From the NCBI GenBank assembly GCA_001939145.1, contig LSRX01000663.1:266268-330267 (forward strand): a stretch of 64,000 nt of DNA, written 5' to 3'. How positions within the stretch are numbered: the stretch's first letter is position 1; the number at the start of each line of letters is the position of its first letter. The translations under genes and the position numbers were made by a program. The DNA is from Symbiodinium microadriaticum (Eukaryota > Sar > Dinophyceae > Suessiales > Symbiodiniaceae). Below the pieces are notes generated by a model. That model searched no databases, was not told the DNA's origin, and saw nothing but the letters and a program-made list of their open reading frames with translations. This document shows positions 41,761 through 54,025 of this stretch, one piece after another.

Positions 41761-41872
41761 GGGGGTTTCCCAAAATAGGGGACCCATATATAGTACCCTA
41801 AATAGTAGGATCCTTATTATAAGGACCCCAAAATCAGGTACCCCTAATTTTCGGAAACTCCCATACTGCTGC
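41761..41872. mobile_element. Family G inverted-repeat element
   Basis: 112 bp copy, follows a Family H copy by about 60 bases. Confidence 0.85.
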
Positions 41873-42676
41873 TGAGCTCCATACTGGAACCCCGAGTTTC
41901 TGGAAGCAGGAAGCAGGGTGTAGGGTTTAGGGGTTTAGGGGTTTAGGGGTTTAGGGTTTACGGTTTAGGGTTTTGGGGTTTAGGGTTTAGGGGTTCGGGT
42001 TTACCTTTTAGGGCTTTGGGGTTTAAGGTTTGGGTGTTTAGGGCTTTAGGGGTTTAGTGTTTACGGGTTGATTGTTGAGGGTTTGGGGGTTTAGGGTTTT
42101 AGGTTTAGGGTGTAAGATCTCCGGAAGCTGCCATGCCTCCATTTCTCTTCTGGAAGATGCGGGGCCACAGTTGAACTTGAGGGTTTAGGGTCGGCACCCC
42201 AAAACCAGGGCGCCCTAAATTTCCAGAACCCACCATGTGTTAGGGTTCTTTTTTTGCAAAAGGGTACCGCACTATCTTGGGGACCTAAACGGGGCCCTAA
42301 CTTTCCAGAACCCACCATCTATCTTGAAACTCCGAAGCTTTACCAGACTTAAGAACTCCTCCGGGGAGGACTCTGCGGCGTATAGCATTTTCTCACACAA
42401 CCCATCGCACAGAACAGACCTGGTGCCCAAGTAAGCCCCTAAGTCTTAAGTTCTGTCTCCCAGGATTTACGGCTTTCCGAAATGTTGGATTTGACTAGTT
42501 GTAGGGGCTCATAGGATCTAGAGAGTCTAGAGTGAAACGCCCCCACGCCCCCGAAGCCACAAGGGCAGCGTCCTGAGAGGGTGATCATAGCGCTGACCGT
42601 TGGCATCAATGTCGCGCGGCCGGTCAAAATAAGACCTGGCCACAACTCCGAACCGTGGACATTAGGATTTAGGATA

Positions 42677-42767
42677 TGGGTAGTTCCCCAAATAAGGGTC
42701 CCGGTTTAGGTCCCCAACATAGTACGGCACCCTTATTGAAAAGGACCCTAATTTAGAGAACTACCCA
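42677..42767. mobile_element. Family B inverted-repeat element
   Basis: 91 bp copy. A variant with TTCCAGAACCCACCAT ends lies at about 42184-42318. Confidence 0.8.
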
Positions 42768-43204
42768 TATAAGTTCTTGTAGACGAATGGACTTCTCAAA
42801 CCTTGGATCGTTTTGAATCAGAGCCCTCGCGTTCAGGCGATCTTGCTGCCCACAGCTTCGAGAAGGCCGTTGAAGGTCACGGGAACTTCACTCTGCCCGT
42901 GGTTGTTGGGGCTGTGGGGGTGTGGGCTTTGATAATGCGGCTTGGGAAGTTTGAGGGCTCCAGGTTTTGAAGTTTTGATGTTTGGGTGTGTGGGGCATTT
43001 GAGATCTTGCCAGCTCCGGCAACCTCTAGCACTCGTGGAGATGCTCATGTTTCATGATTTGGCTGTGATTTGGCTGTGATTAGGGTCTGTGATGTTCGCT
43101 GATAAGCTCAAAATCTGTGATTTCATCCCGTGATTTCTAGGGTTTAGGGTTTTGGGGGGCTGTGATTCGGCAACCCACCTCCGCAGCAGAATCACAGCCA
43201 AAAC

Positions 43205-43475
43205 TCTACACCCTGAGCCCTAAACCCTAAACCCTAAAGCCCTAACCCGTAAACCCTAAACCCTAAACCCCTAAACCCCTAACCCCTTAACCCTAGCTTG
43301 GCCCTCTTCGCCCTGTGGGGTTTAGGCTTTAAGGTTAACAAGGGTTTAGGGTTTGGGGTGTAGGGGTTTAGGGTTTAAGGGTTTAGGGGTTTAGGGGTTT
43401 AGGGTTTAGGGTTTAGGGTGTAAGGTTTAGGGTTTAGGGTTTAGGGATTATGGGTTTAGGGCTTATGGGTTTAGG
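43205..43475. repeat. Head-to-head CCCTAAA and TTTAGGG clusters
   Basis: CCCTAAA units (43205-43300) are followed within 20 bases by TTTAGGG units (43318-43475), giving an inverted pair of telomere-like arrays. Confidence 0.85.
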
Positions 43476-45060
43476 GTTTAGTGATTTGGCTGTGACCACA
43501 GCCGAATGACAGGATGAAGTCAGAGGATAGTAAGCGACTCACCGCACGCGGGGTTTCGGGTTTAGGGTTTAAATTAGGGCTTAGGGCTTAGGGTGCCCAA
43601 TCACAGAGGAATCGCAGAGACAAATATTTCCCAAATCCTCTAAGCTAGTAGTATGGGGCCTTGATCGTTAGACTAGGGCTTTAGGATACAGTATAGTGCA
43701 TTCATAGTAAGCAATAAGGAACCCTAGAGTGTTAGGGTTGTGCATTGAAGTTGTTCGTCCCTCAGCAAAAAATCACCCTAAACTCTGAATCACGAACCCA
43801 AGTCCCGAAACCCGAAATCCTAATCTCTAAACCCTGAATCCCAACGCTGACCCCAAACCCCTACAGTCAATCCTAAACCCTAGTAGATCTGAAATGATCC
43901 CGGGGCTCCCGGTTGCTGCGATCCATTGGTTCAGGGCTTGGTTTAGGGCTTTGGGGTTTAGGGCTTGGCGATTAACTTCTTAATGCTCTGGGGTTTTAGG
44001 GGTTGGGGCTTTAGTGCCTAGTGTAGGTGACATTATCGTTTGGGTAGGGCTTATGGTTTTACCATAAGGATCCAAACAGTCGCATTTACTGAGGCCCCCA
44101 AACGCCGAACCCCCAAAACCTCACGAACACCCTGATATGATCCTTACCTAATATCCCTGAAAGAACCGTTATTCATAGATTCTTTATCCCTGGTACATCC
44201 AGAAATCTGACGGCCCACCGAATGTTTTTCTGCATTTTGTCGTTGACAGCCGAGTAGAGCAGGTGATGCCTGGCGCTGGAGCTTAGTGTTTTGGGGGTTT
44301 AGGGTTTAGGGTTTAGGGACCCTAAACCCTAAACCCCAAACCCAGAATATGGGAGCCTGAATAATTCGAACAGGCTTTTCGGGCAAAATACACAATGATT
44401 ACGAGGGGTTATTAGGCTGAATATAGGGCCCCTTCACAACGAAAACAGGGTTTCAGACAATGATGGATTATGCAAGAGTTATGTAAGGATTATAAGGGGA
44501 TATTACTGCTATCCCGGGCCCTATCCAGGGATTTAATTGGGATAGAAATCGCTCTGAAGTTCTGTTGGGGCTTTTGGTCGCACTGTAAGGTTTAAGGTTC
44601 GAGGTCTACCTTGGGACCTTAACAACTAGAATGGGGTGCGAGGCTTATTGTGTGAGCATACTAATTTATGTTTTCTTGTGCGACATTCTGCTCAGGAGAC
44701 ACGATAAAAACTCGGCCTGGGCCTAGACATGCCCAGGCCAATGCGCTGCAGGGGAATCCACCTCGTGAGCCCAAAAACCGAAGAGAACCCCAAACCCCAA
44801 GCCTTAAACCGAAGCCGCACAAAAGAGTGTACACTTTCAGTTCTACAAGGGATCATATTATCCCAAAAAACTTACTGTGTATTCATTCAGCTGCTAAGCT
44901 ACTGAAGCCCTGGAAACCCCGAGCCTACTGGAGAGAGGTTATACTCTAAACGAGAAATGACTCAAACGAACATGAAGCTGAAGCCCATAACGGCAAAACA
45001 ACACAAAGCCAAGCCCTGCACCCTGAAGCCCCAAACCATAGTAGGGTTTAGGGTTTACCT

Positions 45061-45147
45061 TAACCCCAAATAACCTACCTTTTTAAGGACGTATATAAAG
45101 AAATCATAATAAGGAACCCTAAAAAAGTAGGTTCTTCATTAGGGATA
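45061..45147. mobile_element. Family K element (CCTACCTTTTTAAGG arms)
   Basis: Short inverted repeat, AACCTACCTTTTTAAGG / CCTAAAAAAGTAGGTT, TATATAAAG centre. Related copies at about 22571-22653, 56025-56105 and a longer variant at 61460-61558. Confidence 0.7.
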
Positions 45148-45256
45148 CCCAGAGAGCCCAATAGCCCTTAATTAAGGAATATACCCTAAATCATAGTATT
45201 AAGGCCCCGATAATTTAAGGCATATTCCTTAATTAAGGGGTATTGGGCTCTCTGGG
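45148..45256. mobile_element. Family A element with TA target duplication
   Basis: 109 bp flanked by TA/TA, directly next to a short CTACCTTTTTAAGG-type element (45061-45147). No exon signal at its borders. Confidence 0.85.
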
Positions 45257-46714
45257 TAGGCCAGGCCTGTCGTCCCAGCCAGGTCTACTTTGGCCCCTCC
45301 TCTTCGGGGAGAGGTTTCCAGTCGACCTCGGCTTTGAAGGGGCTCCAACGCTCCCTTTAAGAGGAATACGGGTTTTCGTTGGCCTTACGGTTTCGGGGTT
45401 TATAGGGTTTAGGGTTTGTGGGTGTAAGGCGTTGTGCGGTTGAGCGTTCAGGGTGTAGTGCCTGAAAGGGCTCGATTCGTAACCTTCCAAGGGCTTTTGG
45501 ATATTAGGACCCCTGTTCGAGCCGCCATGGTGCGAGTGGTCGCTTCTGTAGATTTCACGGCTCGAGTTGAGAAGATCAATTGTTCAGCGCTTTTGGTTGC
45601 GTGGACTTGTGCCTTGGATATTGCCTGGGGATCCAAACACCTACCAATTTTAAGGGCTCTACCATCTGATTAAGGGGTTATAATCCATTATTTTGTAGGG
45701 TTTGGGGTCACAGGCAGGGTTTCAGGGTCAAAAGCCTCATGTCAGCCAAGGGGATGAGCCGTTTTGGCTTATGGGGCCGGTATTGACGCGGTGCTAAAGT
45801 TTGAGCAATCATCCCTGCGCTTCGGCTGGTTTAAGCATGGACAAATCATCCATGAAATTCGACAGCAACGAAGCAGGGAGAAACGCCCGTCGGTTTACAG
45901 GGGAGTCGGACCGTATGGCTTTTAATCTATCCTGCAGGCAGCTTTCGACATGGTGATCTTTGCCGGGGGGGGGGCAAAAAGAATGTGAGCACATGGCCTT
46001 ACACATCCAAGAGCCCCCAAACCCTAAACCCGGACAGTACAATGAAGACTGTAAGCAAATCAGGCGGGAGCTGAGGTCACAAACCCATAAGCTCAAGCCG
46101 AAATGCAAATATAGACACCTCAGCAATAAGCCCCCATCGGAATCAAAATTCTGATCGGCATCCCGATAGGGTTCTGAAGTTCGGCATGGCTACCAAGGAG
46201 TACTCCTCAATTAAGGCTTTTGGACTTTTACGAGCCCCTTATGAAAAGAACCTAAAAACAGAAATCTGTTGGTTATATCACCGCACAGGGTAGGTGTCAA
46301 TAGTAGCTCTTTGTGTGTGTGTGTGTGACCTTCTTTGGTCCCTATTACCAACCAATGTGCACAGATCCCGAAGCGCCTTAACCGGATCGAAACAAAAAGT
46401 CGAATCCACAACCCCAAAATTCCGAACCCAAAATCCCCGAAGCTGTGGCTTTTCAGGGGCTGGGATGGGCTCAGACTGACATAGCGAGCCCAAAGCTGGG
46501 TAGGTACCTCTATAGCACCGTGACGGAAATTTCAAAAGGTCAAAAATGGCACCTATGCTAAACCCTGAACCCAAAACCCTAAACCATCAATCTCCAAACC
46601 CGAAAGCCTTTAAGCCCCAAAAAGCAACCCTTCATAGAACCCTCTAAACCCTGGCCACGGGCCACTGGGCGGTTGGCGCAGGCCCTCGCTGGAGCTTCTC
46701 GCCGGAGGTCTGCC

Positions 46715-47065
46715 TAGGTTTAGAGGATTTAGGGGTGTAGGGTTTAAGGTTTAGGGTTTAGGGATTTAGGGGTTTAGGGTTTAGAAGATTTAGGGGTGTA
46801 GGGCTTAAGGTTTAGGGATTTAGGGTTTAGGGGTTTAGGGCTTAGGGGTTTAGAGGATTTAGGGGTGTAGGGTTTAAGGTTTAGGGTTTAGGGATTTAGG
46901 GGTTTAGGGTTTAGAGGATTTAGGGGTGTAGGGTTTAAGGTTTAGGGTTTAGGGGTTTAGGGGTTTAGGGTTTAGAGGATTTAGGGGTGTAGGGTTTAAG
47001 GTTTAGGGTTTAGGGGTTTAGGGGTTTAGGGTTTAGAGGATTTAGGGGTGTAGGGTTTAGGGCTT
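46715..47065. repeat. Higher-order array of telomere-like heptamers
   Basis: A unit of about 60 bp (AGAGGATTTAGGGGTGTAGGG, TTTAAGGTTTAGGGTTTAGG..) repeats at least five times with few differences, so the array grew by duplication of a compound unit and not by heptamer addition. Confidence 0.85.
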
Positions 47066-47502
47066 AGTGCTTCATGGGTTTAGGCTTCGGGGCTGAGCGT
47101 TTACGGGTTTAGAGATTTTACGACACTTTATCCTGCGTGTCGCTGTGTTAAGGGCTTCACTCAAGATGGATAGATGCTTTGACACGACGAGCCTTCATGA
47201 ATTGAAGGAGTTCGATGTAAATGTACATCCTTTCGATCAAAGGTGATTTGTGCCAGTCGAAACTTTTGTTGATTCGGCGCTTAATTTTACGGCATCAGAG
47301 GTGTTAATGCGGATGCTCCGCTGTGCAAGAGCTCCCGTTCTCCAAAAATCCAGATACCTACTACCTAAAGGGCAAGTAACGAGCTAGAACCTACTCTTAT
47401 CAGGGTAAAACCTACAAATAAGTAGAAACGGACCATTAAAGCGCCGTAGCTGGATATTATGCTGGGTTCTTCTTGGCTACACGCAAGCCCCACAAGCAAG
47501 AA

Positions 47503-47611
47503 CCCAGAGAGCCCAATACCCCTTCATGAAAGAATATACATAAAATCATAATATTAAGGCCCCAATGATTTCAGGTATATTCCTTATTTAAGGGGTATTG
47601 GGCTCTCTGGG
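47503..47611. mobile_element. Family A inverted-repeat element
   Basis: 109 bp flanked by AA/AA. On the minus strand GTGTCTTT immediately precedes it, a possible donor, but I see no clear acceptor within 30 bases. Confidence 0.85.
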
Positions 47612-49892
47612 AAAGACACAGGTGAAGCTCTCACTGCGACCCCTGGGTAAGCTGGCGACTGACGGTCATCCAAGGAAGAGATCTTCCTGGCAAAATGCGT
47701 TCAGGGTTTAGAGTTTAGGGTTTAAGTTGGTCGAGGTCTAGGGTTTTATAAAGTTTAGAGTTTGGGGTTTGGGGTTCAGTGTCTAGGGTTTAGGGTTTAG
47801 GGTTTAGGATTCAGGGAGGGTTTGGCCCTGACCAAATACTCCGACACCCTTTGACGTGGACATCTACTTCACTTTACACAGTAGGCCCTAAACTCACCCT
47901 AAACCAGGCATAGTTACTCGGGTTTAGGGCCGTTTGGGGTCGATTCCGGAACTCGGGGAGCTTGGAGTGTATGGGAGGGCCGATGAGGAAGCTGGGCGTG
48001 GGATTTTTTGGATTCTCCGTTCCTCGCTTCCCTCTCGGTTTTGGGGTTGGGGGTGTTGGCGCTTTTGGGGGGGATTCTGTGGAATATTTTGTCGAAGGCA
48101 ATGCCTAAACCCCTAAACCCCTGAACCCCATTCCCCTGAACCCTACCTTGGGAGTCGTGAGGAACAGACTGCGTTGCAGTCTTCGTAAAATGCTCATCAA
48201 TCCGAGAAACCCTACTTCGCACAGATACAGCTTCGGCTAGAGGCCAGGCACTATGAAGAAAGGGCTTCTCCTGCTTCAAAGTAAGCTTCAAACATCTTGC
48301 ACACACCTTATTCGGAGCGACATCTGCGCAGCCGCTGTGACGAGAAATTCTGAAACACTTCTGTGTCTTGCTCGGTGTCGTTGTTGCCTGCAGAGGTTGT
48401 AAGGACTGGTTGCAGCTAAATCAGAGTCCTACCATATCAATCATCATATAATAATCGTGCATCAACTCCGCCTACTTTGCTGGTAGTGGGTTGATCCAGC
48501 TCCTCCCACTCAGTGTTCTTTAAACACTAAGCCGATAATCCCACAAAGATTGAACCCAAAACCCTCAACGCTGTTCACAGGCAAACCTCAACCCTAATTC
48601 AGGTTTGGTACCCTAGAAAACCCTAAACCCTAAAGCACCCTAAACCCTAAACCCTAACTCTAAACCCTACAGCCTAAAATCTAATTTATGTTTAATAAAC
48701 CCCCAACTTCTAAACCCTATTTCAGTCGTAGTAAACCCTATAAACCTTTGACATGGTTTAGCTTTTCAGCATAAGGCAACCTCCTTGAAGGTTTGTAGGG
48801 CCCAGGGTTCCTCAAAGGGCTCTTTAGGGATCGCCTTGAAGGTTTATAGGGGCTGGGGTTGCTTAAAGGGGCCTCTTAACTTACTTTAGGGTTTAGGGTT
48901 TAGGCTTTTAGGGTGGGCAGATATGGGTACAGTTGATTGTTTCCGTCAATCAACGTTCTAAGTGCTCATTCATTAGACCACTCGAGTTTCGAGTACTATA
49001 GTCTCTCCTTCTTCAACCCCAAACCCTAAACCCATATACTTGACTCGGCTTGGGCCTATGACGGCTACGGCTGGGGGATTTACGCAGAATCCTCCGGCCC
49101 GACCAGGCAGCATAAGGGTTAGGGTATGTCAGAGTATACCTTAGTCCACCAGAACCTGCTTTTTTTTGTAAAGGCCCTATAACTTCCTAGCAGGCTTTAT
49201 ATTGAGAACTTAGACAAAGGGAGTAGGTTTTGGCAAGTTAAGGTAGGTGCACGGGAGTAAAGATCTACTCAAAACTCTATACCAGACCCGTAAACCCTAA
49301 ACCCTAAACCCCCTAAACCCTAAACGCTAAACCCTCTAAACCCTAAACCCTTAACCCCCTAAACCCTAAGCCCTCCTTCAACGCTCAACCCTAGAATCTA
49401 ACTCTCAACTTATACACCTTCCTGCTTGCTCTTACCTGAGCCCTCAAACCATGCCCCAGCCCCAGCATGTCGCCTGCAATGTAGGGGCCTTAGCAATTAG
49501 AAGAGGGCTTTGGGCTCCTTTATAGTATACTAGTAAGGTTTTTTTTTAAGGGCCCTACTAGTAAGGGTTTAGGGTTTAGGGTTTACTAGTAACTAGTAAC
49601 AAGGATCCGCAAGGAATGATATTTGCCAAGATGCCCGTGTTTCGGAGACGTCTGGCTCGACCTGGATGAGCTCTCAAACTCTAAGAGCAATACTACTACC
49701 GGTAATTCTCAGTAATCCTCTTCTTGGTACTATTACTTTTTTCTAGGGTTTTGTGGGTTTTGGGTTTAATCAGGGTTTAGGGTTTGACCGCAGTCATGAC
49801 ATGCGTGCAGGCTTCACTGCGAATCTCGAATCCTAACCGGTACGCTCTACACCGAACCCTAAACCCAGAACCCCAAAACCCTAAATTCACAT

Positions 49893-49995
49893 GGAGGTTC
49901 CCCAAAACAGGGGACCCCAATATAGGACCTTAAATAGTAGGATCCTTATTATAAGGACCCCAAAAGAGGGTACCCCTTATTTTCGGAAGCTCCCA
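49893..49995. mobile_element. Family G inverted-repeat element
   Basis: 103 bp copy. Confidence 0.85.
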
Positions 49996-50604
49996 CATGC
50001 CGCAAAGTCTACAGTCTGCAAGCCCCTCTTCCAGATCCCAAGATCGACATCGTTCATCCTGACCCCCCCTTGCCTTGAGAAGGAATACCCACTGGAATCC
50101 CTGCACACTAAACCCTAAACCAACCCTTAAGGCGGAAACCCGAGATCTGAGACTTCGACGCCATCAGATCCTTTGCTGCCTTCAGCTGCCCTTTTTGCTG
50201 CCGCTGGCCTCTTCCCAAGGCTTGGTGTTGGGGCCTGGGGCAGTTATGCCGTAGGATAGATGCGCTGCAGGATTTAGGGTAAAGGCGCATATCTATTTAA
50301 GCTCGAAGATTGTTTGAAGCTCTGCTAGTATCACAGTTTGGGGTTTTGTGGCTTTAAAATCAAAAATGAAGGGCTCATGAAGACGAAGAGAGACTGCCGT
50401 CTCAAAGACGTCAAATGTTGTGGGTTAAGTGCGGCGTGAGGCCTAGGTGGTCTAGGGTCTGGGTTTGGTGCCCTGGGGATTATAGGGCGGCGGGGGCTCA
50501 GAGTGCAGAGCCTAGCGCTGCACCGTAGCGGTTTTCACGAGCAACCGCCACTCTCAGAAGATTGTCGTGCTTAAGGTGACTTGCGCCTTTCATCCGCGAC
50601 GTAC

Positions 50605-50664
50605 CTTGAGGGGTGATCTGCTAGCTGTTGCTAGCATGGCGGTGGTGGGTAGCAGGTTGGCAAG
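50605..50664 (-). CDS. Candidate exon (LANLLPTTAMLATASRSPLK)
   Basis: 20 codons ending at a consensus donor AAG|GTACGT. The acceptor (GGGGAG) is formed by the last bases of an inverted-repeat element. Partner exon at 50780-50828. Function unrecognised. Confidence 0.45.
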
Positions 50665-50667
50665 CTC

Positions 50668-50770
50668 CCCAGACAGCCCAGTACCCTTAATTGAGGAATA
50701 TACCTTAAATCATAATATTCAGGCCCCTATAATTTAAGGCTAAATTCCTTAATTCAGGGGGCTCTCTGGG
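50668..50770. mobile_element. Family A element forming most of a predicted intron
   Basis: 103 bp, one end slightly altered (CCCCAGACAGCCC). On the minus strand the hexamer CTTGCC stands on both sides of it, a likely 6-bp target duplication. Confidence 0.85.
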
Positions 50771-50779
50771 GCAAGTCAC

Positions 50780-50828
50780 TTGCTCTCCTCCTCCGTGAGG
50801 AGTCTCAGGGTGCCAGATGTGCGAGGCC
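50780..50828 (-). CDS. Candidate exon upstream of an element intron
   Basis: One base plus 16 codons (ASHIWHPETPHGGGEQ) ending at donor CAA|GTGACT, eight bases from the element; acceptor TTCGCGAG. In phase 0 with 50664. Confidence 0.3.
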
Positions 50829-50877
50829 CTCGCGAAGGTAGAGTCGGTCCCCACAAGCAGTCTTTGAGTCAGATTCT

Positions 50878-50954
50878 CCCTAACCCCCCATGTACCTACT
50901 ATATAGGGTACTAGAGCCCCTAGGGCCCTATATAGTAGGCACCTGGAGGCTTAG
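50878..50954. mobile_element. Family F inverted-repeat element
   Basis: 77 bp copy, ends a little diverged (CATGTACC; GGCACCTGGAGG). Confidence 0.85.
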
Positions 50955-51934
50955 TCAGCATCCGCACGCCTCGGCTTTGGGCCCTTCCTGTCGCATGCTT
51001 GCAAGGCCATGCCACGTAGCCCTAAACCCTAAAACCCGAAAACCCTAAAACCCGAAAGCCCTAACCCTAAACCCTAAAACCCCCAAACCCTAAACCCTAA
51101 AACCCGAAAGCCCTAAACCCTAAAACCCCCTAAACCCTAAAGCCCTAAAAGCAACAGCCTGGTGGAGAGGCATCTGAAGGGCTCCCATCTCCTCCGCCTC
51201 ATTGCCGGAGCCATTGCGCGGCACGAGGAAGCCCCGTCGAAGTGAAGGCGCGCCATTGCCACTTCTTGAAGAGGCCTAGCTAAACGGAGACCCTAGTTTA
51301 AACCCTAAACCGTAAACCCTAATTTAGAGAACTACCCACATCGTAGTAGTCAGGAGCCCTCTGTAGTCTGAGGGAAGATGGGTGGATCTCAAGCTCCGGA
51401 TCCCTTCCGGGGTCAGGGCGAGGTACTCTTTTGGGATTTAAGACGGGAGGCCAAGTCAGAACACCAAAAGAGGCTCTTGAGCATGAGAGCCGCCCATATT
51501 CCTGAACTAAGGATGGGGGAGGTGAGGGTTCAGGCCTTAGGGTTTAGGTGTGGGGTTTAGGGCTTAGGTGTTAGGGTTTAGGGTTTGGGGTTTAGGGCTT
51601 AGTAAATATGGGCTCTCAGGCCTGAAACCTCACAACCCAAAGCCCTGAACCGTAACCAGCAGAAGTGCTAAGACTCTAAGACCCTAAGACGCCTGAACCT
51701 CTCAACCCCCACACCCTCAACCCTACACACCAACGAGCGAAGAATTCAGCAGAAAACTGTGGAAACAAAGCCTGGAATACCGAAACTCCTGAAGCCCTCG
51801 TCCCAACACCTCCAATCCTCACTCCTGAAACCTCTAACATGACGCACCCGACCCCTGAAACCTAACGTCTTAAACCCTCCAGCTCCTATAAAACCCCTAA
51901 GCCCTAACCTATGAAATCCCGAAGCTCCCAAACC

Positions 51935-52322
51935 TAAACCCTAAACCCCTAAACCCCAAACCCTAAACCCCTAAACCCCTAAACCTCTAAACCCCTAAAC
52001 TCTAAACCCCTAAACCCCTAAACCGCTGAACCCTAAACCCTAAACCCCTAAACCCCTGAACCCTAAACCCTACAACCCTAACTTCCGCCTGTTCCACTTG
52101 GACTGGCAGGCTGGACCGCATCTGGGATATCACCTGCAGCGAGCCCCTTGGGACTTTGATCCGCTGTCCATATGAAAGCACAAACAGACCAGAAAACCCT
52201 AAACCCTAAATCCTAAACCCCTAAACCCCCAAACCCCTAAACCCTAAACCCTAAACCCCTAAACCTTAAACCCTAAACCCAAAACCCCTAAACCCCTAAA
52301 CCCCTAAACCCTAAACCTCAGA
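51935..52322. repeat. Two CCCTAAA(C) clusters
   Basis: CCTAAACCCCTAAACC units at 51935-52082 and 52193-52322, separated by about 110 bases of unique sequence. Confidence 0.85.
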
Positions 52323-52405
52323 AGAGACCCTCAGAACTCGCAGAGGCCATGCTATGGTCCTACAAGTATATAGAACCCTATCTCCGTCCTTCGCAAGGTC
52401 CTACG

Positions 52406-52506
52406 GTTGATGATATAAATCCTTAGCATTACCTGAAGGACCCCTAAACTATGGGAATTATCGCATGTTCCTTTTTATGGGTAATGCAGGATTTACATCA
52501 TCAACC
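52406..52506. mobile_element. Family H inverted-repeat element
   Basis: 101 bp copy, ends TTGATGATATAAATCC / GGATTTACATCATCAA. Confidence 0.8.
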
Positions 52507-52666
52507 GTACTCACCTCGTTAAGTCCCATTGACTCAGCTTATATAAGGAAGGAGTTCGGTAATGATTCTGAAGAGGATTTCAGGCTAAGCCCCACAAGCG
52601 TTAACCCGACGTGCTGCAAAACCGTAAGGCACTACTCAAGCTACACCAGACACCGACCTCTCTGAC

Positions 52667-52747
52667 CTGAAACATAGCCCCCCACATGCCTGCGGTGGTG
52701 GCCACATTGTTGATGACGGCGAGGAGCTCATCCCACTTCCGTCGCAC
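52667..52747 (-). CDS. Candidate exon (KWDELLAVINNVATTAG)
   Basis: 27 codons, acceptor AAGTCAG, donor CAG|GTCAGAG (full consensus). It reads VRRKWDELLAVINNVATTAG, then MWGAMFQ. Phase 0/0. Helical, unrecognised family. Confidence 0.45.
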
Positions 52748-53363
52748 CTGACTTGGGCTTTGGAGTTTAGGGGCTCTTTCAGGGCGTAGGCCCGCATCAG
52801 GCCCGACACCCTCAGAGCGCCCGCCGCCGAATTCACAAACACAAACCTCTAAATCCTGGTACCTGCAGCGCTTGAAGATCTTGGCGGACAAATCTCACCA
52901 GCAGACAGAGCAACAAACCCTAATCCTCAAGTGTTAGACCCTCAGTCGCAAAAGTCCGCGACCTAAACTTTAACCCAAGCCCCAAGCCCAAACTCCCTAG
53001 ACCCTTAACCCTAAATCGTAAATCCCAAGCCTAAACTCCTAAACGCTAAACTCTTAACCCTAAATCTGCTCCGGAAAGACCGACCTCTTCGGGCGACATC
53101 TGCTGGCCCTTCCTGTCAGCCTCGAGTTGACAGCTTTCAAAGTATACAGGGTTTAGGGTTTAAGGTATATACAAGGTATAGGGTTTAGGCCATAGAGTTA
53201 TGGCTTATAGGACAGTCTTCAAGTATATAGGGTTATGGCTTGTGTAAGGGATTTTGCTTTTGGGTTTGAGGGCCTCCGAGTCGGAATCCATGCTGGCTAA
53301 GCAGTGTTACTCACCGCTCTTCTGGCAACATGCTTCGTTGCTGAGTTCATTAGCCAAGAAAAA

Positions 53364-53439
53364 GTGTACACTTTCAGTTCTATAAGGGGTCATATTATCC
53401 CAATAGGTGTAAAGTGCGCTCATTCATCTACTAAGCATG
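53364..53439. mobile_element. Family J repeat (TGTACACTTTCAGTTCTATAAGGG)
   Basis: About 75 bp dispersed repeat with a weak inverted structure (TTCAGTTCTATAAGGGxTCAT ... ATTCAxCTACTAAG). Copies at 39506-39575 and 44827-44899. Confidence 0.7.
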
Positions 53440-53924
53440 ACAACACATAAGCTTCGGCACTAACGGGTAACAGCCTCTAGCGGCCGCTAGAGGCAGTGTG
53501 GGGGTGTTCGGGCTGAAAGATCCGGGCTTGGAGTTTTGCAAGGCTAAGCCGGTCCCAGGTTGGGGGGGCATCGAGCTGAGGATTTCAATGTTTGCCCTTG
53601 AAGTTTGAAGGGTGTAGAGGGTTTAGGGGGTTTCGGGTTTAGGGTTTTGGGATTAGGGTTTAGGGTCTAGGGTTCCGGGTTTACAGGGTTTAGAGTTCAG
53701 GATTCACTTGTATGGGCTTCAAGGGTCTGGATGTGTTCAGGGCGGCAAGTCGTCACCTCAACTCTACTTCCCCGAGGTGTCTTTCAGAGATCTTCCGGGC
53801 ACGAGGAATTGCAAGTAGCAGGCTCAGTACTTCTCGTGGCATAAAGAGAACCTAGTGCTCTGTGCCATGGCACGAGCAGTCAGAATGTAATCGCTGCATG
53901 CCCTTATTGGGAGTGAGGATTAGG

Positions 53925-54025
53925 GGGACCCTTGGGGATATAGACCCTCTCAATAAGGTCCCTTTTAAGAGAGCCATAAGTAGGTCTCAGAAGGATCCCC
54001 TTTAAGGGGTCTCCCTAATACTACC
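53925..54025. mobile_element. Imperfect inverted-repeat element
   Basis: Arms ATTAGGGGGACCCTTGGGG / CCCCTTTAAGGGGTCTCCCTAAT, with inner CTCTCAATAAGG / TTAAGAGAG pairing. Single copy. Confidence 0.6.

Larger units (their letters stand above)
37200..43200. other. Repeat-dominated stretch without a confident gene
   Basis: Mostly CCCTAAA/TTTAGGG-type sequence with elements of families B, D, G, H and J. Short unique pieces (for example 40060-40260 and 42440-42650) are open in several frames but I could not tell exon from chance. Confidence 0.5.
44900..50600. other. Repeat-dominated stretch, unresolved
   Basis: Holds Family A, G and K elements, the higher-order heptamer array and short unique pieces. 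45430-45900 and 48140-48310 have long open frames on one or both strands, but no landmark or consistent splice pattern that I can support. Confidence 0.45.
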
